This document shows, in pieces, positions 36,959-48,100 of a stretch of DNA of 64,000 bases. The notes under the pieces are model-generated. The model saw nothing but the letters and a program-made list of their open reading frames with translations. It was not told where the DNA came from and did no database searches. A program made the position numbers and the translations under genes. Origin of the DNA: Camarhynchus parvulus (lineage: Eukaryota; Chordata; Aves; Passeriformes; Thraupidae). The stretch lies in the NCBI RefSeq assembly GCF_901933205.1, contig NC_044601.1, positions 46,571,376-46,635,375 of the forward strand, written 5' to 3'. How positions within the stretch are numbered: position 1 is the stretch's first letter; the number at the start of each line of letters is the position of its first letter.

Positions 36959-37955
36959 CCATTAAAAAAGATACCTAGAGTAAACTACCAAATCTAGGTG
37001 GTAAAAGCTACTAGCAAGACATTTAACTGTTGTTTGCTATTCTGCTGCCTATGGGATCACAGCAGTTTAAAGACTTTTGAAGATGTCAGCTGGAACCTGT
37101 TGGAGAGGGAGACATTCCTTATGTAAATGAATAGATCAATCAGCCACCCATATATGGCAACAGACCACCAATAAAAATGCTAACAATCCTAAAATGAAAA
37201 AATGCTCATTATAATTTAACAAGAACTTCTAACTCAAATGTAAGTGTCATAAACTCCTTAATCTATTTAATACACTCTAGTCTAATCTAGCCTCTAAGCC
37301 AATATAGGATTTTTATTGTGTAGTATAAATGTCCTTATGAACCTTGCAGTTTTGCCCCCATCTCACCTTTTCCCACTTTGGGACTACAACACTGATTCAA
37401 AATATGTGCATACTAAGAGCTGTATGAGTTTGGGAAAAATAAATAATGACAGGATGTGGGTGGGAGGCTGACTTGCCTTTCCCAGTGCAATAATTACTTT
37501 TGGGAAAGTGTTCCTCGCATGCATTCTGGCAAATGTTGAAAGCCAAATGCCCTAAGTACAAGATTCTCACACTTAAGCTGAGTAGTATTTTACTATGGCT
37601 TAGAGTGGCACTCTATAAACTGCTCTGGCTTAAATGCAGCTTTTGTCATGTTGTCTTGAGATCAAGGAGAAATCCTGATGAATAAGTCACAGCTCCTTCC
37701 CAGCTGTGGAGGAAAAAGAGCTCTGCTCATTTTTTGAGGAGCAGAGACCACAAAAAGAGTAATAAGATTTTCTGCCTATGATCTGACTGTCCCATCTCCA
37801 AGTGGGAGGGGAGGAACAGTACCACAGAGCCTCCTAGCTGGGTGCATGTTTATATTACCCTAACTAAAATAAGGGGAATCAGTCCTGCATGTTGGGTCCT
37901 TTCTCAGATTTACAGGGCAAGGAACAACCTCCCTTTCTCTCAACAGCCGCCAGTG
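36959..37955. other. intergenic, nothing recognised
   Basis: AT-rich; no exon or repeat recognised. Confidence 0.4.
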
Positions 37956-38420
37956 AAATCATAGAATCACAGAAAACTTTGGTTTGGAAGGATCACCTTA
38001 AGGATCACCTGGTTCCAATTCATCTGCAGTGTCCAGGGGCACCTTTCACTAGACCAGGTTTCCCAGAGCTCCATCCAGCCTGGCCTTGAAGACTTCCAGG
38101 CATGGGACATCCACAACTTCCTTGGGCAACCTGTGCCAGTGCCTCACCACCCTCTCAGAAAAGAATATATTCCTTTTATCAAATGTAAACCAACTCTCTG
38201 TCCATTTGCTGCCATTACCCCTTGTCCTGTCACTACATGCTCTTGTACAAGCCCCTCTCTAGCCTTCTTATCAGCTCCGTTTGGGTACTGGAAGGCCACA
38301 ATTAGATCATCGCAGAACTTTCTCTTCTCCAGGCTGAACAACCTCAAGTCACTCAGCTTGTCCTCATAGGAGAGGTACCCCATCCCTCTGATGATCTTCT
38401 GGAAGTCACAGTGACTGACT
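37956..38420 (-). mobile_element. CR1 LINE, 5'-truncated copy (minus strand)
   Basis: Opens with AATCATAGAATCACAG and runs through CACTAGACCAGGTTTCCCAG, CAGCCTGGCCTTGAAGAC and GGGCAACCTGTGCCAGTGCC, the reverse complement of the avian CR1 3' region. Longer and clearer than the other copies in the window. The right edge is approximate. Confidence 0.92.
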
Positions 38421-38779
38421 CATTGTGTAAGCCTAGCTAGCTTAAGTCTATCACTTTCTTGAGAAAACATGGCATACAGAATTCAGCCTTGTAGACTACT
38501 TGTGCTGGGCCGGGTGGAGACTCTGCCCCTTTGCCTTCTGACAGCCATCACTTCCACAGGGCACACTTTAATGTTGAAATATTCACTGGGAAAGTATATA
38601 AGGGTCAAGGAGATATCATGATAGGGACAGTAAAACATGGAAATAGACTGGGTGAGTCAGGGTAGACTGCTAGATAGATAGACTGCTCCCAGATTTATTT
38701 TTGAGTTTAAGTGAAGAGTCAAGACTATTTGAAGGTAATTTATAAAGTCAAAGTATTTGTGGTAGTGGTAGGTGGTACA

Positions 38780-38990
38780 AGAAGGGCCAGTGCTCACCAC
38801 TGTACTTTGGGATGCTCAGACTGGATGTTAGGGCAGCCATCTTCCCCAGGGAGATAGTGCAACACCTAAGCAGGTAACCCAAGAACTTGTGAAATCTCCA
38901 TCCTTGGAGGTTTTTAATATTCACCTAACAAAGCTGTGTCTGCCTAGTCTAATGCTGAAAATTGTCCAGCTTTGAGCAGGCAGTGGAAAC
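38780..38990 (+). mobile_element. CR1-like fragment (plus strand), degraded
   Basis: Contains GTGAAATCTCCATCCTTGGA and a following Gly-Gly-like GGTTTTTAATATTC block that resembles the CR1 3' untranslated region in sense orientation, preceded by a GGATGTTAGGGCAG stretch. Diverged, and no terminal ATTCTRTG repeat is seen, so the call is tentative. Confidence 0.5.
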
Positions 38991-41900
38991 TAAGCATCTC
39001 CAGAGGTTCTTTCCCATCAACACTGCTGTGGTTTGGCAGGCTCTGATGGACAAAGTTAAGGCACGAATGAGGAAGACACCATCCTTCACCATGTCTACAG
39101 GCGGTCCTACATTCTCTGTCAACCATATCTGGTGCTGCTCCTGTGCTTAAACTGCTGGAAACCAGAGTGCAGGGTGAGGACTGATGGGAGAGAGGTGTTT
39201 GCTGAAACAGTCGGGTCTTAGCCTGATATTGAATTGCTTTACAGTCTGTGCTGACTTTAGTTATCTTCAGTGCCAACTGGATATCATACTAAACCAGATT
39301 GTTCTGGGGTGTTGGATGAGGAAGTGTAAAACAGTTGATTGATAATCATGAATTTTGAGTAGACAGTGCTGGAGCTTGACTTCATAGAAGTTGTGAGACA
39401 TCTGCTGTCATTGGAGCCACTGGCAGGATTTTGCTAGCTAGGGAGGAAAGGACTAGTCACGGCAAATTGCATGGACCCCTTGACAAACAAGCTCACTGCA
39501 ACAGCTCCCTGTGTATGTCACCCACTAATGGGTGGAAAAGAAGGTTCCTTGCACAATTAGCTGGAGTGAAAGTACCCGTAGAAAGAATCTGTGCATATTA
39601 TATAACTGTATAAATTATTGAGCTGATGTTCTGGAGATAATAGAGGAAACCCTTTCTTTCTTCTGTGCTAAGGATGGCAACTCTGAAAGTTTACACCTGT
39701 TTCCTGGAATTTGTACCTCCTGTAGGCTCTGCTTAGATAATTAATTTGCAATATTCATTACCTAGAGGATCAGTGTAATAATATATAGACAAACAGAGGG
39801 ATTTCATGCTTATATATTGAGTCAGCTGTGGTTTTTCTTCTGGGCATGGGTGAAGCTGCTGTTGAATAAATGGCAAAAGCCCACATAAAACCAACAACAA
39901 AAAACAACCAAGTATTTTGATGTTTATCCGTATAATAATATTTCTGAGCAATAGTTATAATCATTAGTGAATCACAGGCAAGACAGAACCATGTGTCTGT
40001 AGCTACATTAGGAGCCCCGTGCTTTTTCATCTCATCTGCAGACACAGAGGATTCCCAGAACTGAGTGGGAGAGATATGCTGTGCCTGATATCACTCATGT
40101 TCTTCTCTCATATGCTCTATATGATCCAGCTAGATCCCAGTGTTTATAGGAGGACAGAAGCACAAGGAAAACTCCTGCACAAAATCAGGCCCCCATGAGC
40201 TTTCCCCAAATACAGAAGAGGTATGGAGAGCAGCTCTCCTCCTTGCTTTCCTCTCACTGCAGGAGAGATATATTCCTCTTGTTCCTCTGGTTTCTACCTT
40301 AACCTTTTATAACAATTCCCTGAGTGCTGGCTTGCCCTTCCCTGGTGAGTACTCCTGGCCGCAGGGATGGCAGTTGCAGGTGTATGCCCTGCACACAGCA
40401 CTGTGCATGCCCACAGGGACCTCCAGCCAGAAGGGCCTGCATATTTTGGAAATGAAACTTTACACATGGTCACTTCCCTTATCACTGGGATCCAGTATTT
40501 TTATGTGTTCCATCCCCTCTTCTTCCCTCCCTTTTTCCCCAGAGACCCACACAAGACCCCCAGGTTGTGGAGACTTGTCACAACAGCACAGGCAGAAGAA
40601 ACACATCTGAAGGCACAGGAGGCAGGCAGGGGTGTGGGCTGAGATATATGATAGTAGTCAAAATTAGGAGCGCTTGGAGGATTTCAGAGCTAAAAACAAT
40701 GCCTGCCTAATTCTCTTTCCCCCTGGCTAGAATGAAACAAAGAAGGAGCTGCAGCTCTGCTCCCTGTTCATCTGCACAGTTGTGCATGCTGGACAAATGT
40801 GTGCAGCTGGTACAAGGCTTTATTAAGGGAAACTAAACCCTCAAGCAAACTCACAAGCAGTTTTCTGTTTCGTGTGTCTGTCATGAACACCCTGGTCATT
40901 TGTTATTTGGGGGGTACGCCCTACATGGTGAAGCTGCTGTTTCCTGTATCCCTCAGCCATCATTCCCAGCATCAACAAGTTCCTGGAGTTGGGGCAGAAG
41001 ACACTTATTGCCCTTCTGAGGCCAGGTCATTTATTCAGAGGGAGAATACTGGACTACAGTTTTCGCGCAGGGCTGTAAAATTGAAGCCAAGACTGTTGTT
41101 CAGTGTACACTGCAATTCCAGGCACACCTTCCACTGAAACTGGTTCCCTGATTTGTTCCTGGGGACTCATTTACTACAGCAAGAATTTCATTCATCAAGA
41201 GAAAATGTTTTAGGTGTATGGAGATATCTGACAAAGTAGATGTCTCAAGGGATATGTGGCAATCTCACCGGCAAGCCTATCCCCAGGCACCCAGGTACCT
41301 TTGAACTCTGGCTGCCAGCACTGAGGCAATTAGACTGTAGAAAAACTGAAAGACAGATTAGAAAAGGTTCTTTTAAAAATGGTGGAAAGTTGTTTTATAT
41401 CGACTTGGTGATTGTTAGCATTTTCTAATTTTGACCTTCAAGGTCCTTAATGGGCATATTTGTAAAAGGTCAAATGATAAAGAGTATCCCACGCGTTCCA
41501 AATGCAGCCTTTACTCTGCCTGGTGAATATTTTAGTGACCCAGTTAGAGCAAGAGGCTTTTATTGAATGGAGTAGGCAAATGCAGAGGGAAACAGAAGAC
41601 CCGTCATCCCTGTGACAATTATACGTCTGTCTCTATTTGTGTAATCCACCCTCTCAGCCTGATAAACAAGAGCCTGTGCATGGGCTCTGAAAGGAAGGTG
41701 ACCATCACCTTCTGTGATCTAGGTATTTTCTTGTGTACTCCTCCGCTAGCCTGTAACACAGGTAAGTCTTAACCTCTGCATGATGATATTGTTTAGGACT
41801 CCAGTCCTACTCTGAAGTGCATTCTGGCTTTTTAATCTTTCTGTGGGGCTTATTCAACATGTTTCACTTATACTTGATTTCTACTTTCAGTTACTTTTGG

Positions 41901-42564
41901 AGTCCACTACTTTGCAAGTAATTGCATTTCCATCTGGTTCTTTTCATGTTGCTTCCCTGTGTACCTTCTTACTGTATGCTCAATGAAGCAAACCTTGGGG
42001 ATGATCAGCTCACATCTGTTTACTGCAGGCAATTTATAGGAAAAAGGCTCAGCCCATGCAAATATGACTGAATAAATTGACAGATGATACTTATTCTTAT
42101 TATGGGTGATCTTCCTCTGACCACCTTTAAATTGGTGTGGAGCTTTCTATATAAATGCACTTTTACTTTCCCAGATGGAACTTTTTGAAGACATTTTCTT
42201 GAGAAAAATTTTAAGTTAGCAGGAAGGAAAGTATGCCTCCATTTTTCCTGTATTTTCAGGTATAGGCGCAAAAGTTTTCCTTTTACAGCAGCTTTATAAA
42301 ATGGATACACAGTATCTTGTTTTCTTAAATAAAAATCCTTTCTTTCCATTTACCTTTTTGAAGCAATTGCTTATGAGTTCAGGACCATGGAGTTTTTTTA
42401 TTACAGTACATCCTTGCTCACACACAGCTAACAGGATGGATCAACTGAAAGCCTGACTCTTAGCCTAACAATCCCTGTCTTCATCTGGCCCTCCTTCCAT
42501 TCCCAGGGACTGGCCTTTGGTTTGACTCCTGTGCAATGTCAGTGACCATATCTTTGCCCCACAG
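38991..42564. other. intergenic or S100Z 5' flank, no exon recognised
   Basis: About 3.6 kb before the first coding exon of S100Z. One or more non-coding 5' exons are expected, because the coding exon begins with an acceptor, but I could not identify them from sequence alone. Confidence 0.4.
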
Positions 42565-42722
42565 CTCTCCTGGTCACTGCTATGACCACTCCACTGGAAG
42601 ATGCAATGGACACCTTGATCAGGATTTTCCATCACTACTCGGACAAAGAAGGAGACAGGAACAAGCTCAGTAAAGGAGAACTCAAGGAGCTCCTCACCAG
42701 TGAGCTCACTGTCTTCCTTTCA
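42565..42722 (+). CDS. S100Z: S100Z first coding exon (ATG at 42582)
   Basis: Acceptor CCCCACAG ends at 42,564. Seventeen untranslated bases precede ATG at 42,582. Codons 1-47 end in TCA, with donor GTAAGA. The acceptor shows that an upstream untranslated exon must exist. Confidence 0.9.
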
Positions 42723-44036
42723 GTAAGATGCAACTTTTGAACCTCCTGAGTGACTGTGTCATGAGTGGGTTAAGCAGCTATCCAAGTGCTTGGGCAGGAA
42801 TAGCACCTCCTTGTGCAAGGCCCATCCTGTCACAGTCTCTCAGATAACAGTTCTTTGTGGGGCTGTACAGAAGAATATGATGTCAAATGTCCCATTTGAG
42901 AAATATGTTTTCAGAGGGTGGTCAGTACCCTCCCATGTACCACTGGCAGCAGAGATGGGTACTGGTGCTGTGCAATCTCCACTGTGCTTTTGAGAGGGAG
43001 GACTAGGCCAGCCTAGGAGCAGTAGCAAGATCAATGCTAAATAATGGCCAGTTTGTTTGTTTGTTTCTTTGTTTGTTTGTTTTTAATGATAGGGCATAGA
43101 TAAATCCACTGAAGAATTAAATGCAGCAACCAGTTGTCATGAGACAGGAAAGTAGCTTGTTCACACTGGCCACACAGTATTGCTGCTTGTGTGTCCTGCA
43201 GAGAGGTGCTAAGGAAATCCTTTCAATGACAAGCTGCTGATTTGAATATCTCTTTGCATGTTTGTTATGTTCTACATTACACAGCATAGATGCTTTTATG
43301 GAATCACAAGCTTTAAAAATAATGTTTTTATGTATCCTCTTAATTATCAAAAATTATTGTGGACTCTATCCCAGAAGGATTTTCTTTACATTGCATTCAT
43401 TTCCTTGAATTAGATTTTCTTTTAATCTTGGCTATTGATTTATTATTATGAGATTCAATGTTCTTGCTCCCACTGAATAGGATGGTTGTTTGCCAACCAG
43501 AGTTCTGAATTTGGTGAATGGATATATAATATGACAATTTATGAGTATTCTGTTGGAAATCTAAGTACTGTTTGTCAAGGGATGATACAGAGAAATGCAC
43601 TTCACAGATCCATCTTGACAAAAGAGATCCATTTTAGTATCTCCTAAAATCTGTTTGATTCATTTCAGTCCCTATTTAGAACTTGTATACCTTTTAAGGG
43701 CTGCACTGTCTTTAGTTTTTGATGTTGCAGTGACTAGAGATGTATTACTGTTCAGGTGCATATTTGATGCAGCCTTTTATTTAATAACACCAGCCTTGTA
43801 ACATAGCAGCAGTGCCAGGCGTGTCAGAATTGCACATTCACGACCTGCACAGCTAAGTCACTTTTCTTTCTCTCTAGGGCCAAAAGGACCCCCTCCTGGT
43901 TGATAAAATTATGAATGACCTGGACTCCAATAAGGACAATGAAGTGGATTTTAATGAATTTGTCATTCTGGTTGCTGCTTTGACTGTGGCATGTAATGAT
44001 TTCTTTGAAGAACAGCTAAAGAAAGAGGAATTTTAA
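42582..44036 (+). CDS. S100Z: S100 calcium-binding protein Z (coding exons 42582-42722 and 43878-44036)
   Basis: A small cytoplasmic EF-hand protein that dimerises and binds calcium to regulate partner proteins. The deduced product is 99 residues, the same as human S100Z. The first, S100-type loop lies at residues 19-34 (YSDKEGDRNKLSKGEL). The second, canonical loop starts at Asp63, with Asn65, Asp67, Glu69 and Glu74 as calcium ligands (DSNKDNEVDFNE). The segment ALTVACNDFFEEQL is characteristic of the S100Z/S100P/S100A1 group. Its position between F2RL1 and CRHBP matches human synteny and decides for S100Z over other paralogues. The single coding intron, in phase 0 after codon 47, sits between the two EF-hands as in other S100 genes. 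The frame is intact. Confidence 0.95.
42723..43877 (+). other. S100Z: S100Z coding intron
   Basis: A 1,155-base phase 0 intron from GTAAGA to CTCTCTAG. Contains a GTTT-repeat microsatellite; nothing else recognised. Confidence 0.88.
43051..43084. repeat. (GTTT)n microsatellite
   Basis: About eight GTTT units with one interruption (TTTC), inside the S100Z intron. Confidence 0.9.
43878..44036 (+). CDS. S100Z: S100Z second coding exon
   Basis: Encodes residues 48-99 with the canonical EF-hand; stop TAA at 44,034-44,036. Confidence 0.94.
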   Translation, partial: GQKDPLLVDKIMNDLDSNKDNEVDFNEFVILVAALTVACNDFFEEQLKKEEF

Positions 44037-45181
44037 AAATCCTCAATGAAATCAATCTCCTGGCCACAAATGCAAGCAAAGCATGCCTAGTTAGGTAGCC
44101 CTCATTGGTGTTTAGTGAATGCAAACCATAATTCCTCCAACTGTTACTGCTCTAAGACATTTATGGAGCTAATCAGCAGCTGGTGTAGGCTGGACCACAG
44201 CCAGCTTACACTACTTGAGATGCACAATATTTCTAGTCTGTGCACTCCATGCATCTATAACATGCCTTCATCAGCTGGCCAGGTCAAGGGCTTGGGGTGA
44301 CAGATAATTTGGCACGAGTTGAGACTTCCATTTTTTCAATGTCAGTGGAAAGTACAAGGCATGGGAATGTTACTTATATACTTTCTGCATGGAAAAATTT
44401 TGGAATGAGACACAACACCTGCACTTTAGTTTTCAGTCATTTTATAACAATCGTACTTTGCAGCTCAAACCCAGCAGATTCTTTTTTAGCTCAGTTCTGC
44501 TTATTCTAAAACCTTTGTTAGCTGCTGCTCCCCACACTCATATTTCAGATGTGGTCACAGCTGTCTCTTGCTGCTGGAGCATACAATACTGCTTGCCATT
44601 GTTATGGGTTCATTTCCTCCTGTCTCCAGCTTCAATTTTGTTCTGTTGGCATTGCTGCATGCCAGTAGTCAACCTCTTCAGTTGGCATAAATGAATTTAT
44701 TCATGTCATAAATTATTCAAGTACATAGAAGATTTAGTCAGCAAATTGCCTGGAGGGCTGATGGAAGGACTGGGTCTTTGGGGGAAATGTGTAAATGCCT
44801 TCTGCTTTGACTACTTTGGCATGGCTAAAAGGAGGCCTTTTAGGACCACTTATGGAAGATTTAATGATGAAATTCCAGGGTACAGCTTTGTAATGTGAGT
44901 CATCTTATGGAAAAATGATTATTTCATCTTACACTGATCCCACCGTGTATGGAAGTAAGGGTTCTCTTTCCCCACGGCCAGGCAAAGAGAGAGTAGGCCA
45001 ACTCCTTCCAGTGTTAGCTTGCTCTTGGGTTGAGTTAAGAGTATTTACACACTCCTGTTTGAATTAAGCATACTTCTGAAGCCCTGCAAGTCCTCAGTGG
45101 CAGGACTGTGGCTTTTTTTTCCTGCATGGAGAGCTCTCTTGTTTCTTTGTTATTTTGCTGGTAACTTCAAACTGAAATAAA
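44037..45181 (+). other. S100Z: S100Z 3' untranslated region (tentative)
   Basis: An AATAAA signal at 45,176-45,181 is the first canonical signal I see after the stop; use of this site is inferred. Confidence 0.4.
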
Positions 45182-48100
45182 TGGCATCTGAATTAAATGA
45201 AGATTTTCTGTTTGTGTAAGACATTATTAAAAAACCTCTCTCCAATGAAAATGCTCCCTGCTAGGCATCATTTGAGGAATTTGTTCACTTGTCTCTCCTT
45301 CCCAGGCATCCAAATATCAGTTAGCAAAGTGTACATTTGTATGAAATTACATATTATTAAGGATGTGTAATTTCTTATTAACAGGGATTTTGCAGGGTGT
45401 AATAAATGTAACAAGGGGCAGACATCATCCTAAGAATGGGGCCACCACCAAATGGTGTTATCCCAAAAGAAAAGCAAACTTTGCAGTGGTGACAGTGCCA
45501 CAGCTGCTTTAACCCTTCAACGACAAAGTTATGCAGGATTCACAAAATATCTTCTAGGCCAACACGACAGAAAGTACAAAAGTAAAACTGGCAACAACTG
45601 GACAACTTTTTGTCCCCTTTAACGTCATGCACCTCAATATCATTGCAAATGTTGGACCCGGATGGCAAAAGTATCAGCCAGAAAATATAAGACCAATTTT
45701 ATGGTTTCTCATGGGCCCCAGACTGTTGCTAGCCACTAAGCCTTTCCCTGTTCTCCAAGGGGAAGTGAAAGAAGACCTGTTTAAAGCTTCAACTCCAAGC
45801 TAAAAGGAGTAAGGTTATCTCAGTAAAAACCAGTTCCTTCTCTAAAAAATTTGAACAAGAATCTTTCTGGAAAGAAGCTCCAGAAAGAAGCCCATCCCTG
45901 ATGAACCCTTGTACGTGTAGCCAGACCATGTGCATAGCAGAATTATACTGGGTCACAGCTGGCAGCAGCAATTTGCCCTGAAGTCAGGCAGCAAGAGTCA
46001 CTGCTGCAGTGGAGAGGGCCAGTGGAGCCATCTCATCAGCTGAATTTACTAGGGATTGTGTGCATCCTAACTGCTCTGTGGAAGGGGCTTACTTGCAGAT
46101 GAGCTGTGGGAGAATCAGAGGAGAATGACTCGAATTATCTTTTTTCCAACAAAGTTTCATAAAACCTCATAAATCACTGTTTTTAGCTTGTCTTGTTAGG
46201 TGTTTCTTTGTTGCTGTTTTAACTACAAGGACAAATGTTAAACTCTGTCTGTTCTGTCAGAAGAAACCTTTTTGTACAAAGACTGGAAACCAAGCAGAAA
46301 AGTAAGAAAATGCACAAAGCACATTTAAAAGCTCAAACCCACAGAGCCTTCACACAATACGGGGCCCTGGGGTAAGACTAGCCATCCTGTTTTTGGGCTA
46401 CCTGTGGGCTGACCCACGGTACCCATGGCCCTCTCTCACTCCCACAGGAGCCAACTAATGTTCCATTAGAACATTAGTTGTTCCAGTAGACATCGCTTCT
46501 AAGAAAGATATATGAGGATCACCTGAAAGTTTTGAATTTCCTCTAAGCCAGAAAAAAACTGTGAGCAATCCTCTGTTCTGTTAAGCATTCCTAAAGAAGG
46601 AAAATGGCATTGAATCCACTGGCACTGGCTATGCAAGAGGGTGCATACAGGGCCAGCCTCACTATGAACATGATGTCTTGCAGATGTGAACATTTTTGGG
46701 TTTACATTCTCTCTTTCAAACCTGAAAGCAGGATTTTTTTTCTCATTTTTTACTGACATTTTCCTGCTGACTTCAAGTCTTTCTGTAGTTCATGGATCTA
46801 GGGAGCACTTTCAAGTTTTACATGCAGATCAAACTTGCTGTGTGGCTTTCTCCAGAGTGCCTCAGCATTAAGAATGATGTCTAATTACAGACATTTTTTC
46901 CATTTGTTATATCAGGCTGTCTTAAAAACCTATAGAAAATTGAACACCAAAACATGGCCTAATATTTTCAAGTTACATCAAAGGCCAATAAAAATAGAAC
47001 AATGCCAGACAAGATATTTTCTCTATATTGTGAAATTGCTTTGCTTGACATCTAAAGAGCAGATTTGCAGAAGACAAATTCCACTACCTTGAAAGCCTCA
47101 GCCTCTGCCATTTGCTTTTATTTCAGTTTGAAAGATATTTGAAGTGCCTGTGCAACTGGCAACACAAAGCTTGATGCATTACCTGTTGGTAAATTTATAA
47201 CTTCAGATTTGTTATCCAGCTACCAATCCTGAAGAGCTGTGCATGACACCACCATGAAGACAAGGAGTTTGTAATGGTGCTGTGCCTCCAAGCTGTGACT
47301 TACCAGCTAGGTCCTGTAGGAAAGCACCACACTTCAAAGGAAGGTGTGGAAGTGCAGTAGGAGAATAATCCCAAGCAGCATGGAAGGCATCAAGTGCAAT
47401 GGGATAACAATCTTCCACAACACTGTTTTCTCCCTGTAAAGATGAGAGACAAAGTTGCCTGGCACTGTGAGAAGGGAAAGAGAAGTGGCCCCAGGAGACC
47501 CCAGCAGAACAGATGATGTTTCTAGTAGCTAGTAATGTTATTAATTGCTGTCCACCAATGTAGCAGCGCAGGTCCACCCCAGGTCCCTCAGCCACCCAAG
47601 GCAGACCCCTTTTCCAGGCTCCATGCTAGAGCGTAAAGTAGGGCAGGGCCAGGAGAAAAACTCTCAGGGACAGCCCAGAGTCCGTCATATGAGCTCAACA
47701 TCACACATAAAACATCCAGTTCCTCTCTGATCACAGCCTTGAAAAGGTTGGGTAAAAGGTCACACACAAAACACGTATCTGAAATCAGATTAATCTATAT
47801 AAAGGCTTTTGACTGGCAGGAAGATTTAGATTTAGATTAAGATTTATACTGTGGTGTGACATCATGTGCATGTCTAATAAGGGCTTTGACTGACAGGCCA
47901 TCAATTATTGCATGTGCCTTTAGGGATAATTACGTCTGTTGAATAGCGCTGTATTATTTGAAGAAAAAAGGGGTAACATTTTCGATTTGATCTTTCTTCT
48001 ACCACATGATATGGCATGAGAGAGAATGTTTAATTTATGATCTGGAAATCCATTTTTTCTCCACATCCTTTGCTCTGAGTTGGAGGATGGTGGGCTATCG

